A DNA stretch of 64,000 bases. Origin: Akebia trifoliata (Eukaryota > Streptophyta > Magnoliopsida > Ranunculales > Lardizabalaceae). Below, in pieces: positions 13,401-21,880 of the stretch. The translations under genes were made by a program, and so were the position numbers. The notes under the pieces were generated by a model, which was not told where the DNA came from, searched no databases, and saw only the letters and a list, made by a program, of their open reading frames with translations. Position 1 is the stretch's first letter. Each line of letters opens with the position of its first letter. The stretch is from the NCBI GenBank assembly GCA_017979445.1, contig CM030706.1:8356967-8420966 (forward strand), read 5' to 3'.

Positions 13401-16400
13401 TAACCAAAACCACTTGCAGTGGAGTCGTAGGACCAAAACGAAGCTAGAAAACCAGTCGCTTGGTTGCAGTGAGGTCGTAGAGATCTATCGCAGGGTCAAT
13501 TAGAGGTCCTATGTTAGTCGCAGGAGTTGTAGGACCAAAAAACAGCCACTATTTGCTATTGCTCACATAAAAAAATGGCTATTACGAATGAATAAACCCT
13601 AGCATAGGGTATAAGCATAGCGCATTATTGCAGCATGTGAGGAGAAATAAGAAAAAGAAAAAAAAAATTGAACTACCCCCGAAGGGGAGAAGATTGAATG
13701 AGATTGACTCTAGGTTAGGGTTTAGTGAGTGAAGGGAAGAAAGAGAGAAAGAAGAAAAATTCCTTGGCTCTGATACCAAGAAGAATTTGAGAATAATTGT
13801 GTCAAGTCTCTTTGTGAGAGCTTGGTAGGAATTTATATTAATTACAAAGGTTAAATTACAGAAAAGTCCTTATAAATAAAATACCATCACTAATAAGTAA
13901 TTAAGACTGGAAAGCAACTAACTAAATTATTTCCAATAGCTCATTCCCTTTGTTATGTGTTGGGGTCTAAGGAAGGAGAAGAACTGGTGGGTTTTTGAAG
14001 GAAAATAACATTTTCTTCAAAAGGTTGTTGGTGTATTGGTTCTGTTGTATTTTTTTGTGAATTATTCCCTGATTTTACTTGTCTTTTTTGAGGACTTTCT
14101 CTTTAGATGGGTCTTGATTTATTAGTTGAGTAGTTTAGTGTATCTCATCCTCCTCTCTAATAAGTGTAATGATTTTCTGACGTTCCCTCTGACACACGCA
14201 TACGACCCCTGATGTGGCATGTGCTAGAACCATAAATTCTTGTCACCAGGATACACAACTGTAATTTATGGGGCTGTACAGCAGTTTATCCTGAGGGAAA
14301 AGAATCTATGGTTCTAGCACATGCCACATCAGGGGGCGTGTGTCAGACGGGGCGTCAGAAAATCACGACTCTTCCAATAAAGTTCTTTTTATATGTCAAA
14401 AAAATAAAAATTGAATTTTTATGAGAGCATACATTATCCTAAATGGAAATCCACCTCATTAAGAACTCATTGAAATTTGGTACCATTAGAGGCCACTTGA
14501 AGGGCTTTACTTTGGTATTTCAGTTTTCTGGACTGTATTAATAAGTTATCTAAACTATGGGGTAGCAACTCTAGTACATTTAACATTGTAGTTGTAAGTG
14601 AAGACTTCTTTCCTTTCCTTTGCTTTCATTTCCTTTTCACTTCCTTAACAAAGGTTAACATCTCTCGATTGAATGCTTGATGTACTGTATTGTAACCAAT
14701 ATACATTTTTTCTAACTTTAGTATCTTTTTCCAGGTTCGGATATGGCTTGAGGAGATTCTTTGGGAGAAGAAATACGACATGGATGTCTATCGTTGCAAA
14801 GGGGTTTTAAATGTACAAGGCTCGGATCATCTTCATACGATACAGGTTAAGTTTCATCATATATACCCTCAAATTGCTTTTCTATAAATATATCCTTAAT
14901 AGGTCACCAAGTCACTTGAAAGATAGGTGTTTTGTCATGCTTTGATTCTCAGCTTTGGTCCTCGCTATTGTCTTTTTGGTGGAACGTAGCTTAGATTTTC
15001 CTTAGACGGCCAGACTACTTATGCTCGTGCATCAGTTCTCTTTTTCCTCCATGTTCTACACACATCTTCACTTCATCCTTTTCGAGTTAGAATCATAGTG
15101 AAAAAGTCGGGATTCAGAAAAATTCAGCAAGGAAAAAATCAATGAAAGTGGAAAAAAGTCGGAGAAAAAACGGGAAAATAAAAATATACTATCACTTGTA
15201 TTATATATGTTCTGATAATAGGGACTAAATATCTAATTTATTATGCTTTCTTGGTTTATTTGTTATTTTCTTTATTAGAAGGAGTAGTTTGTAATTTCCA
15301 AAAAAATTATTATAAAAGGGATGAGGACATGAGACAAGATATCTCATTTTTTCTCTTTTCATCTTTTCTACTCTTCTCTCTTCTCTTCCTCTTTCCTCTC
15401 CTAAGAAATCCTAGAAAAAGTCAAATTGGTATCAGAGCCTCTCGTAAAGGATTCCGAAATGCGAAGATGAATTTTCCTCCTCGAATAATGGCCATATGGC
15501 TTGTATAGGGAATCGTGTGGCCTATGAATCCTTCAAGTTTGTGTCTTTCCTTCTTGTAAGTTGTTAGAGGATGTTTTATTGAAATTATTTTGTTAGTTAT
15601 TGGCAAGGCTTTGAGGGTGGATTAGGAGATTTTTCTGAAAAATAGTTGTCAAATCCATTTTTTGGTGTTTCTTTTCATAAAAAAAACATCGAGTAGATCA
15701 GCCGCAATTCTATTTTTTCTTTTGGGTGATTTTTTGCGGCTTGTGTGTATCTTGCGTTGTCTTGGTTGCCTTTTGAGTGTAAATGGTTTCTTCGGGCTCC
15801 TCCAAAGTCACTTCACATGGGAATTCTCAAGTTTAGAGTTACGATGATTACCCTTCTCTTCAAATTACTATAGTTAAGTTGGATGACTCCAATTGTTTAT
15901 AGTGGTCTCAATCGATTAAGAGGTACATTCATCGTCGTGGAAAGGTGGGATACATAAATGGGAAGCTTCCTCTGCTCGATTTAGAGGATGTGTTGTTGAG
16001 AAATGGGATTGCGAAAACTCCTTGGTGATTTCTTGGCACTTAAATTCTATGCATCCATCCATTAGTCGAGGCCTTCTGTTTTTGAATACGGCTAAGGATG
16101 TATGAGATACCATGGCTCAGACCTACTCGCAACTCCAGAACATTGCTCACATGTATCAGCTTCGCCAAGAGATTGGTAATCTTCGTCAGGGGGAGAAGAC
16201 ATTAGCTACCTTCTTTTCTTCCCTACGTGTTAAGTGAGAAGAATTAGACTATTATCGAGTTGTTTAGTGGGAATTTCCTAAAGAGTTGTTTAGTGGGAAT
16301 CTCCCAAAGATGGTCAAGTTTATAGGCGATTACTGGAGGAGGACCATGTGTTTGAATCCTTGGCGGGTCTCAACCCAGAATATGAGATGGTGCGGGTGCA

Positions 16401-19400
16401 AATCTTGAGTAAGGGTGAATTTTCCCTCTCTGACTGCGGTGTATTCTATTGTTTAGAGTGAGGAAAGCCGCCATATTGCTATGCTTCCTCCACCTATAGG
16501 GGATCGTTTTGCTCTTGTATCATAGTTTTCCCTTCCTCCAAAGGGAAATCCGAGTGGACCTCGCAAGCCTTCTTCTATTAGTGATGGGAAGAAGATTTAG
16601 AAATGTGATTATTGTGGGAAGACTGGCATTCCAAAGAGCATTGTTGGGATCTACATGGAAAACCTCCTATGAAGCCTGTTAAAGGAGGTGCCCACCTAAT
16701 GACTATTTCTACTCCTATGCCATCTAGTTCGGTTGATGCGTCTTTTATGTCTCATGAGGAGATTGAGAAACTCAGGGGCCTTCTAGCTTGTCTTGATTAG
16801 GGATCTTCTTCTGCATCTTCAGCTTTTGCTCACACAGGTACTTTGACATCTGTCAATTCTACATCTGTTTCTTCTTCCTCCTGGATCATTGATTCAGGTG
16901 CATTTGATCATATGACTGAGGAGATTGAGAAACTCAGGGGCCTTCTAGCTTGTCTTGATTAGGGATCTTCTTCTGCATCTTCAGCTTTTGCTCACATAGG
17001 TACTTTGACATCTGTCAATTCTACATCTGTTTCTTCTTCCTCCTGGATCATTGATTCAGAAGCATTTGATCATATGACTGTTATGTCATCACTTTGGCCA
17101 CCTGTGAGGTGCTCACTTAGACCACCTGTCTTTTTGGTCTTTACATGTTTTGTTTCCGAAGTTGTTTGCATTTGTTTCTTTTCAAAGTTTATAGTGGGAA
17201 GTTTGTCAGTTGTTTAAACATTGTAGAACCTCTTTTTATCCTAGTGATATAAGAAGTTTGTTTGCTTTTCATATTGTTCTTATTGATGTATGGGGGCCTT
17301 GTCCTACTGTCTCTTTGAATGGTTATCGATATTTTATTACATTTGTGGATGATTTTCACGTGCTACGTGGTTGTATTTACTGAGGTCTCATGATGAAGCT
17401 CCAAATCTTATCAAGAACTTCCATAAAATGGTGTTGAATCAAAATGACACTAATATTAAGATCTTCATGTCTGACAATGTTGATGAATACTTTTAGGGGG
17501 AGTTTGAGCATTATCTATTTGAGTTTGGTATTATTCATCAGAGCACTTATCCCCATACTCCCTAGCAAAATGGCGTAGTTGACCGCAAGAATCACCATTT
17601 ACTAGAAGTTGCACGTGGACTCATGAATGCCACCATGCTTAAGAGATATTGAGGAGATGCTGTTCTTATCGTTGTTTACTTGATTAATAGCATGCCATCC
17701 TGAGTTATTGGGCAGATATTTCTTATGTTGTGAGTGTGATCAGCCAATACATGCATTCTCCTAGAACTCATCACCTTGCAGTAGTCGAATGGGTTTTGTG
17801 TTATCTAAAATCTTGTTCAGGGAAGGGAATTATATTTGCTAATCTTGGTCACCTCAAGTTGGAAACTTTCTCAGCTGTCAATTGGGTTGGATCAGTGGAT
17901 GACAGACGATCCACATCTGGGTATTATGTCTTTCTTGGAGGTAATATTGTGTTGTGGAGGAGTAAGAAGATTGTTGCCAGATCGAGCGTTGAAACCAAGT
18001 ATAGGGCCATGGCTCATAGTGTAGCAGAGCTCCTATGGTTGAGATCTCTCCTACATGATCTTGGAGTTGTGGCTCCCCATCTTATGAATTTGTACTTTGA
18101 TAACAAAGTTTCCATAATCATTGCTCATAATCTAGTTCAAAATGATCTCACCAAGCACATTGAGGTTGACAGACATTTTGTTTGTGAGCGAGTTGCTAGT
18201 TCTTTACAAAAGGCTTAGCTTCAAGTACATTCCGTACCATTCTTGACAAGTTGGGTATGTCCGACATCCAAGTCCTGCTTGAGAGGGAGTGTTGTAATTA
18301 TATGGACTAGATAACTAATTTATTATGCTTTTTGGGTTTATTTGTTATTCCTTTATTAGGAGTAGTTTGTAATTTTCAAAAAATTTATTATAAAAGGGAT
18401 GAGGATATGAGACAAGATATCTATTTTTCCTCATTTTTACTCTCCTTTCCTCTCTCTTCTCTTCCTCTTCCCTCTCTTAAGAAACCCTTGAACAAAGTCA
18501 ACTATACATTATAAAATTACATTTTAAATATAATATAAACAATATTCTTTAAAGCTTTGTGAATAACCCAGAGTTAAATTGCCGATTGAAAGAATTGTGA
18601 GTTAATCATTTTTTTTTAAAATCGGAGAATTTTGTCACTGTGGTTGGAATAGCTGACATTATAGTCTCGTTCTTTTAAGTTCTTCGAGTAGTACTTGATT
18701 GAACTCTCATGTAGTAATGACTAAGTAGTTGGTCAAGTTTTCTTGAGTTCTCTATGAAAACCAAGACTGCCCTCATAACTTGATAGAAGTCTTCGTCACC
18801 CTAAAGTAACTCATTTTCAAGTTTTTGGTTGATTATTCCTTTTCCTCTTATTTCCACTTTGCCCATGCTATTGACAGTAATCTTCTTCTACAGATCATCA
18901 TCTAAGCCTCATCCCAAAGATTTGGGCCGGCTAAAAGAATCTTGTGTTAGGAAAAAAAAGTCTAAAATTTGACTTTGAGCAAACAGTCACAGGAATAATA
19001 TATTGGGCAGATTTCTCATGTTTATTTTTCTTATATCCAGCAAAATTATCAATCAACAAAACTAGCTATCACAGATGCAGTAGATCAAGAATCTGTAAAA
19101 TAAACTTGAGAGCGGTAAATTTAGAACTTATCAGTTAGTGCTTGCAGATCGAGGGATGAGCTAGTCTTGATATCCTAAAGCTAAATATGAGATTTTCCCT
19201 CTACTACTCAGAGTTTATGTTGTTGGATCATAGTGATCATCCCTCATGATCCAATTAGATCTCCTCCCCTTCAAACTCAATGATGAATTGTAGGAAGGAA
19301 GAAAACCAAAGACAATAACATCACAATTTGAAATAGAAATTAAACTCTACCATTGAAAGAGTATTTTCATATCCACTTTGACCACCTCAATTCACATTCT

Positions 19401-20860
19401 TTTGTTTCCTCCTCTTGTTCCTTTAGAACTTCAAACTTGTATATTCGATCTAACTGGAGCTGTAACTGGCCTTCGTGAATGTACCCAAACCATCTCAATT
19501 GATTTTCTTAGTTTATCACCTATTGGAGCTGCTACATTTTGTGTTCATGTCCAGTTTTACCTTCTGGATTTTTTTGCACTCATCCATCACTGCAGTCTTG
19601 TCTTTTCTATATTCAATCCATTAACATGATGCTTTTTGACCACCCAACATTCAGCTCCATAAAGCATAGCTGGTCTTACTGCTGTACCTTATAAAATTTT
19701 CCTTATTATTTGATTGGTTTGCGTTGGTCACATAGCACTCTAGAAGCACACCTCCACTTTAACTATCAAGTTCAAATTTTATTGTTAATATTTTCCTCAA
19801 TCTCTCGATCCTTATGTATAATAGACCTGAGATAACGGGAATGGTCACTTCTTCTATAGGTAAAGACATAGTCACCAAATTCTCCAACTTATTGAATAAG
19901 TCGTGATTAAATTGTAACTTTTTTCCTTCACCAGTTCACTCACAATTTAATTGTCACTTTTTCAATAAGACACTACTTTTATTTATTTTGTGATTAAATC
20001 TGAAAAAACGAAATATGAGCTTGATGCACTAGTAAGAGGATATGGCCAGTAGTAAGAGGAACCTAGGTGAAGATAATGTTGACCATCATACTGCTATCAA
20101 AAGGAAAAAAATGTTGACCATTTTACGAATTAAGCATAAGATGACGACCATGGAAATGAGGATGACATTGATTTTGATATTTTGACCAGTACAATATAAA
20201 CTTTGAATATGTTGTAGATCTGTGGTTATTTGTTGTGGATGGAGGTATGATATCAATATGGGGTTCAATGATTTATTATTGTAGTTTAATATGGGATTTG
20301 ATAATATAATATGATAACACCAACTATTAAGAATAATAACACAGTCCTAACCTATCTCAATTTTTTTTTTCTCGTTTTTATCAAATTTTCCAAGATTTTC
20401 CCTTTCTGACTTATTCCTGAACCCCGACTTGGTGACCATGGATAGAGTCCAGAAATTTCCACTAAATGCAAAGCACTTCACATTAAACGGGTTTAACTGA
20501 CTTTTTCTGATACCAATTGCTTAATTGTTTATTTTTTTATTTTTTTATTTTTTATTCTTTTCATTTGCCTCAACAGAAATTTTGATGTCTTGGAATGTTT
20601 TGACAGGCCGTGAGGGAGATATATGAGATTCTTCCAGCTCGCAGATGGCAGCAAGGAGAGAATCGGATGGATAAGATAGTGTTTATAGGTAAAGCTCCAG
20701 ACTTGGATAATCTTTCTTTTGCTTCTTAGATTCCTATAACAAATTATGTAGACCCCTTTTATGATATATATATTATTTTTTTCAATGGGTTGCAGGTCGA
20801 AATCTGGATGAGGACATTCTCAGGGATTCTTTCAAAGCATGCACTTTGCCAACATGGTAA
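4423..20860 (+). CDS. ZNG1: CobW/ZNG1-type zinc-regulated GTPase metalloprotein chaperone
   Basis: A COG0523 (CobW_C) G3E GTPase. ZNG1 proteins use GTP to deliver zinc to client enzymes, notably methionine aminopeptidase. Nine exons with GT-AG introns join in frame to 383 aa: 4423-4587, 4789-5006, 6457-6571, 7083-7172, 7319-7504, 7586-7705, 14735-14845, 20607-20688 and 20796-20860. Visible motifs are a Walker A (GYLGAGKST, residues 47-55), the family zinc motif CVCC (106-109), [10 protein letters not shown] downstream, and NKVD (202-205) for guanine specificity. The CobW C-terminal domain spans exons 7-9. The start chosen is the ATG followed by an acidic MEDDDE leader; an upstream in-frame ATG at 4372 would add a basic stretch with no family counterpart. 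The length is near that of human and plant homologues. No signal peptide is seen, so it is probably cytosolic. Introns 6 (7.0 kb) and 7 (5.8 kb) are swollen by transposons, yet no exon is damaged. Confidence 0.93.
5254..5400 (+). repeat. Possible LTR fragment in ZNG1 intron 2
   Basis: The motif TGTAGACACCTCAAAATTG starts at 5254 and resembles the ends at 44215, 37210 and 2070 (minus strand). The following A-rich DNA repeats AAGTCTTGG twice (about 5332 and 5371). No partner end or target duplication was found, so this is only a likely remnant. Confidence 0.3.
8365..8533 (-). repeat. 3' LTR of the intron 6 copia element
   Basis: Matches 13779-13938 apart from about four substitutions and a 9-bp segment (around CTATAGCAA) missing from the other copy. 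Its inner edge follows a purine-rich GAAGGGGAG tract on the minus strand. Confidence 0.88.
8541..9755 (-). pseudogene. Copia reverse transcriptase-RNase H, 404-codon open remnant
   Basis: This frame encodes the C-terminal two thirds of copia RT and the RNase H domain. It shows the sequence [10 protein letters not shown], the [13 protein letters not shown] motif, the catalytic YVDD box ([13 protein letters not shown]), then [17 protein letters not shown] and the RNase H signatures [20 protein letters not shown] and [11 protein letters not shown]. It ends just inside the 3' LTR side, as expected for the pol C-terminus. A TGA (minus strand, 9774-9776) stands where copia RTs have a Trp shortly before [10 protein letters not shown], and more frameshifts lie upstream, so no intact polyprotein can be made. 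The RT core itself is well preserved. Confidence 0.88.
9780..11522 (-). pseudogene. Copia integrase and RT N-terminus, broken
   Basis: On the minus strand the pieces read, in order: a GAG-pre-integrase zinc region ([18 protein letters not shown], then CSVCELSKH) within 11106-11522; the integrase core start ([10 protein letters not shown], then [14 protein letters not shown]) at 10954-11136; the remaining core (SDNGGEY and [16 protein letters not shown]) within 10435-10953; and the RT N-terminal lead-in ([20 protein letters not shown]) at 9992-10282. Frames change between pieces and stops interrupt them. These pieces belong to the 8365-13938 element. Confidence 0.82.
11959..12561 (-). pseudogene. 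Copia gag with CCHC zinc knuckle, broken
   Basis: The frame at 12139-12561 has the UBN2-type gag pattern ([55 protein letters not shown]). After a frame change, a zinc knuckle [14 protein letters not shown] is encoded at 11959-12000, next to a Gly/Arg-rich stretch. The start is lost: the ATG at 12561 falls inside the gag homology. No function is expected. Confidence 0.8.
13200..13425. repeat. Minisatellite of about 30 bp in the copia 5' leader
   Basis: About six or seven diverged copies of a unit near ACCAAAACGAAACCCAAATC followed by ACTGTCGTAGG. It lies between the 5' LTR and gag of the intron 6 copia element. The minus-strand frame through it (13098-13436) is only a translation of the repeat, not a protein gene. 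Confidence 0.75.
13767..13778 (-). promoter_or_regulatory. Primer-binding site, initiator Met-tRNA
   Basis: The minus strand reads TGGTATCAGAGC, complementary to the 3' end of plant initiator Met-tRNA. It adjoins the inner edge of the 5' LTR and marks the start of minus-strand DNA synthesis. Confidence 0.9.
13779..13938 (-). repeat. 5' LTR of the intron 6 copia element
   Basis: The partner of 8365-8533. Shared sequence starts at AGAAGAATTTGAG and ends at TTATTTCCAATA on the plus strand. Confidence 0.88.
14170..14365. mobile_element. Foldback MITE in the LINE 3' UTR
   Basis: A near-perfect inverted repeat: TGATTTTCTGACG and GATGTGGCATGTGCTAGAAC on the left, against GTTCTAGCACATGCCACATC and CGTCAGAAAATCA on the right, with a loop of about 65 bases. 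The arms are about 65 bases long. It has no coding capacity. Its terminal TGATTTT is shared with the MITE at 23828. Confidence 0.85.
15208..15423 (+). repeat. 5' LTR of the intron 7 copia element
   Basis: Begins TGTTCTGATAATAGGG and ends AAAAAGTCA. A pyrimidine-rich stretch (15347-15395) is shared with the 3' copy at 18290-18500. Confidence 0.85.
15427..15438 (+). promoter_or_regulatory. Primer-binding site, initiator Met-tRNA
   Basis: TGGTATCAGAGC lies three bases after the 5' LTR of the intron 7 copia element. Confidence 0.9.
15790..17700 (+). pseudogene. Degenerate copia gag-protease-integrase
   Basis: Short stretches are recognisable among many stops. There is a gag lead ([13 protein letters not shown] near 15785), the protease motif [13 protein letters not shown] near 16880-16917, and integrase core pieces ([17 protein letters not shown] from about 17287, and YPHTP followed by [20 protein letters not shown] at about 17545-17630). 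A 162-bp tandem duplication (16756-17079) includes the protease motif. Confidence 0.75.
16756..17079 (+). repeat. 162-bp direct tandem duplication
   Basis: Copy 1 at 16756-16917 is followed directly by copy 2 at 16918-17079. They differ at only about three bases (CACACAGG against CACATAGG, and CAGGTG against CAGAAG). It lies in the gag-protease junction of the intron 7 copia element and keeps the frame (54 codons). Confidence 0.93.
17730..18218 (+). pseudogene. Copia RNase H remnant
   Basis: A 162-codon open frame with the end of RT and the RNase H domain: [58 protein letters not shown] and [12 protein letters not shown]. It is cut off from the rest of RT by the internal deletion and ends before the usual pol C-terminus. 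Confidence 0.85.
18290..18500 (+). repeat. 3' LTR of the intron 7 copia element
   Basis: Begins TGTTGTAATTATATGGACTA just after the polypurine tract and ends ACAAAGTCA. Pairs with 15208-15423. Confidence 0.85.
18893..19760 (-). mobile_element. L1 LINE 3' fragment, antisense in ZNG1 intron 7
   Basis: On the minus strand, 19360-19690 reads [16 protein letters not shown], then [20 protein letters not shown] and RPVTAPVRS, with stops. This is a common plant LINE RT C-terminal pattern. The plus-strand motif ATCTAAGCCTCATCCCAAAG near 18902 is the complement of the 3' end often seen in this LINE type. It is old, truncated and non-coding. Confidence 0.65.
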
Positions 20861-21880
20861 TATTTATTTCGGTTAAAAACTTGGAATTATTATTTTTACC
20901 ACTTTTTGCTAATCAAACAATTGATGTTTAATCAAGCATTGCTTGGTAGGGCTTGAGCTCGAGTTATATATATATTTTACTCGATCAATGTTTTATACTG
21001 TCGTAGCTGGCCAAGTCTTCCATGAGTATTTTCTCTGTGCGTACGTCTAAAAAAATTGTTCTTAAGAAAATTTTTGCTTCTCTAGCATTATTCTTTTTTC
21101 CAAAATTTGAGCTATTCCTTTGTTATTTTTCCATAGAAATTTAATGGACACGCCAGGATTGGGTGTCTCATGGAAAAACAAAATCCAGCTGTTAGGATTG
21201 ACACGTATTCCCATAATACACCATTATGATAAATTTTGACTGTCAGATTTCCATAGTTTTATAATTCCAAGTATATCTGTGTCAAACTTGTAATTCCTTG
21301 AGACTTCATTTCCAAGGGTCGGATTGTATTTGGATTATATGATATGGATTACAGATTCGGATTCAAAACTATGATATGAAATCTGAAGGGGTCCAACACA
21401 TTGCTTGCATAAATATAGATTGTCAATGGTTTTGTTATAATAAGAATTATAATTTCTTGAAAGCTCTTGCTATCTTCTTCTCTTAAGGTTATTCCATTGT
21501 GATGCAGATGATTTTGGGACCCACCTCCTACTGCCGATGCAACGAGGACCTTTGGATTGGTCGAAATCCCTCAATCTGAGGCCCATCTCTAAGGATGCTA
21601 ATCCTTGATCATGCTCATCACTGGACTTGGTATCCTCATAGAAAACTTCCAAAGGTGGAGTAGTCTCTAACGACACTCTTTCTTTAGTGATATACTCGTG
21701 GAATCATAGAACATAAATCACACTACTTGCATCTACAAGAAACACCAAATGTTCAAACAGTTTTACAAATTTTTCTCACTAGTGTTTATTTAATTGAAGG
21801 GTACAAATCTTACTGTAATTTCGATCTATCATTATTAGTCTGATTTTGGTGGTCATGATTCCGTTATTGGATGAGATCTA
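20861..21880. other. Intergenic DNA between ZNG1 and the UGT pseudogene
   Basis: No gene is firmly supported. A 68-codon minus-strand frame at 21470-21676 has protein-like composition (VFYEDTKSSDEHDQGLASLE, then GPRCIGSRRWVPKSSASQ). I do not recognise it. It could be a stray exon of a transposon or gene. The rest is AT-rich. Confidence 0.4.

Larger units (their letters stand above)
8365..13938 (-). mobile_element. Ty1/copia LTR retrotransposon in ZNG1 intron 6
   Basis: A full-length but inactive element of about 5.6 kb, antisense to the host gene. It has 160-169 bp LTRs (8365-8533 and 13779-13938), an initiator Met-tRNA primer site at 13767-13778, a polypurine tract next to 8534, and the copia order gag, protease, integrase, RT, RNase H on the minus strand. 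Outside one long RT-RNase H frame the coding region is broken by stops and frameshifts. The LTRs differ by about four bases plus a 9-bp indel, which suggests a fairly recent insertion. A clean 5-bp target duplication could not be resolved. Both LTR starts read TATTGG rather than TGTTGG. Confidence 0.9.
8060..14410 (+). mobile_element. L1-type LINE 3' remnant in ZNG1 intron 6, split by two insertions
   Basis: At 8114-8341 the frame reads [18 protein letters not shown] and then [18 protein letters not shown], a pattern typical of the zf-RVT region at the C-terminus of plant L1 ORF2. The frame breaks at the copia insertion (8365-13938) and resumes beyond it with [16 protein letters not shown] (about 13955-14005). 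The 3' end reads TTCCAATAAAGTTC, then TTTTTATATGTC and an A-rich tail near 14398. A foldback MITE (14170-14365) sits in the 3' UTR. The LINE is truncated at its 5' side and frameshifted. Confidence 0.75.
15208..18500 (+). mobile_element. Deleted Ty1/copia element in ZNG1 intron 7
   Basis: It has two LTRs of about 215 bp (15208-15423 and 18290-18500), a Met-tRNA primer site at 15427-15438 and a polypurine tract GAGAGGGAG at 18281-18289. The inside is only 2.9 kb. Gag is degenerate, protease ([12 protein letters not shown]) is recognisable, integrase is broken, and nearly all RT is missing between integrase (ends about 17700) and RNase H (from 17730). It is therefore a defective deletion derivative. 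LTR divergence is visibly greater than in the intron 6 element. No clear target duplication was found. Confidence 0.87.

Noticed and set aside
13098..13436. 112-codon minus-strand frame with repeated residues
   Set aside because: It is only the translation of the 30-bp minisatellite in a copia leader.
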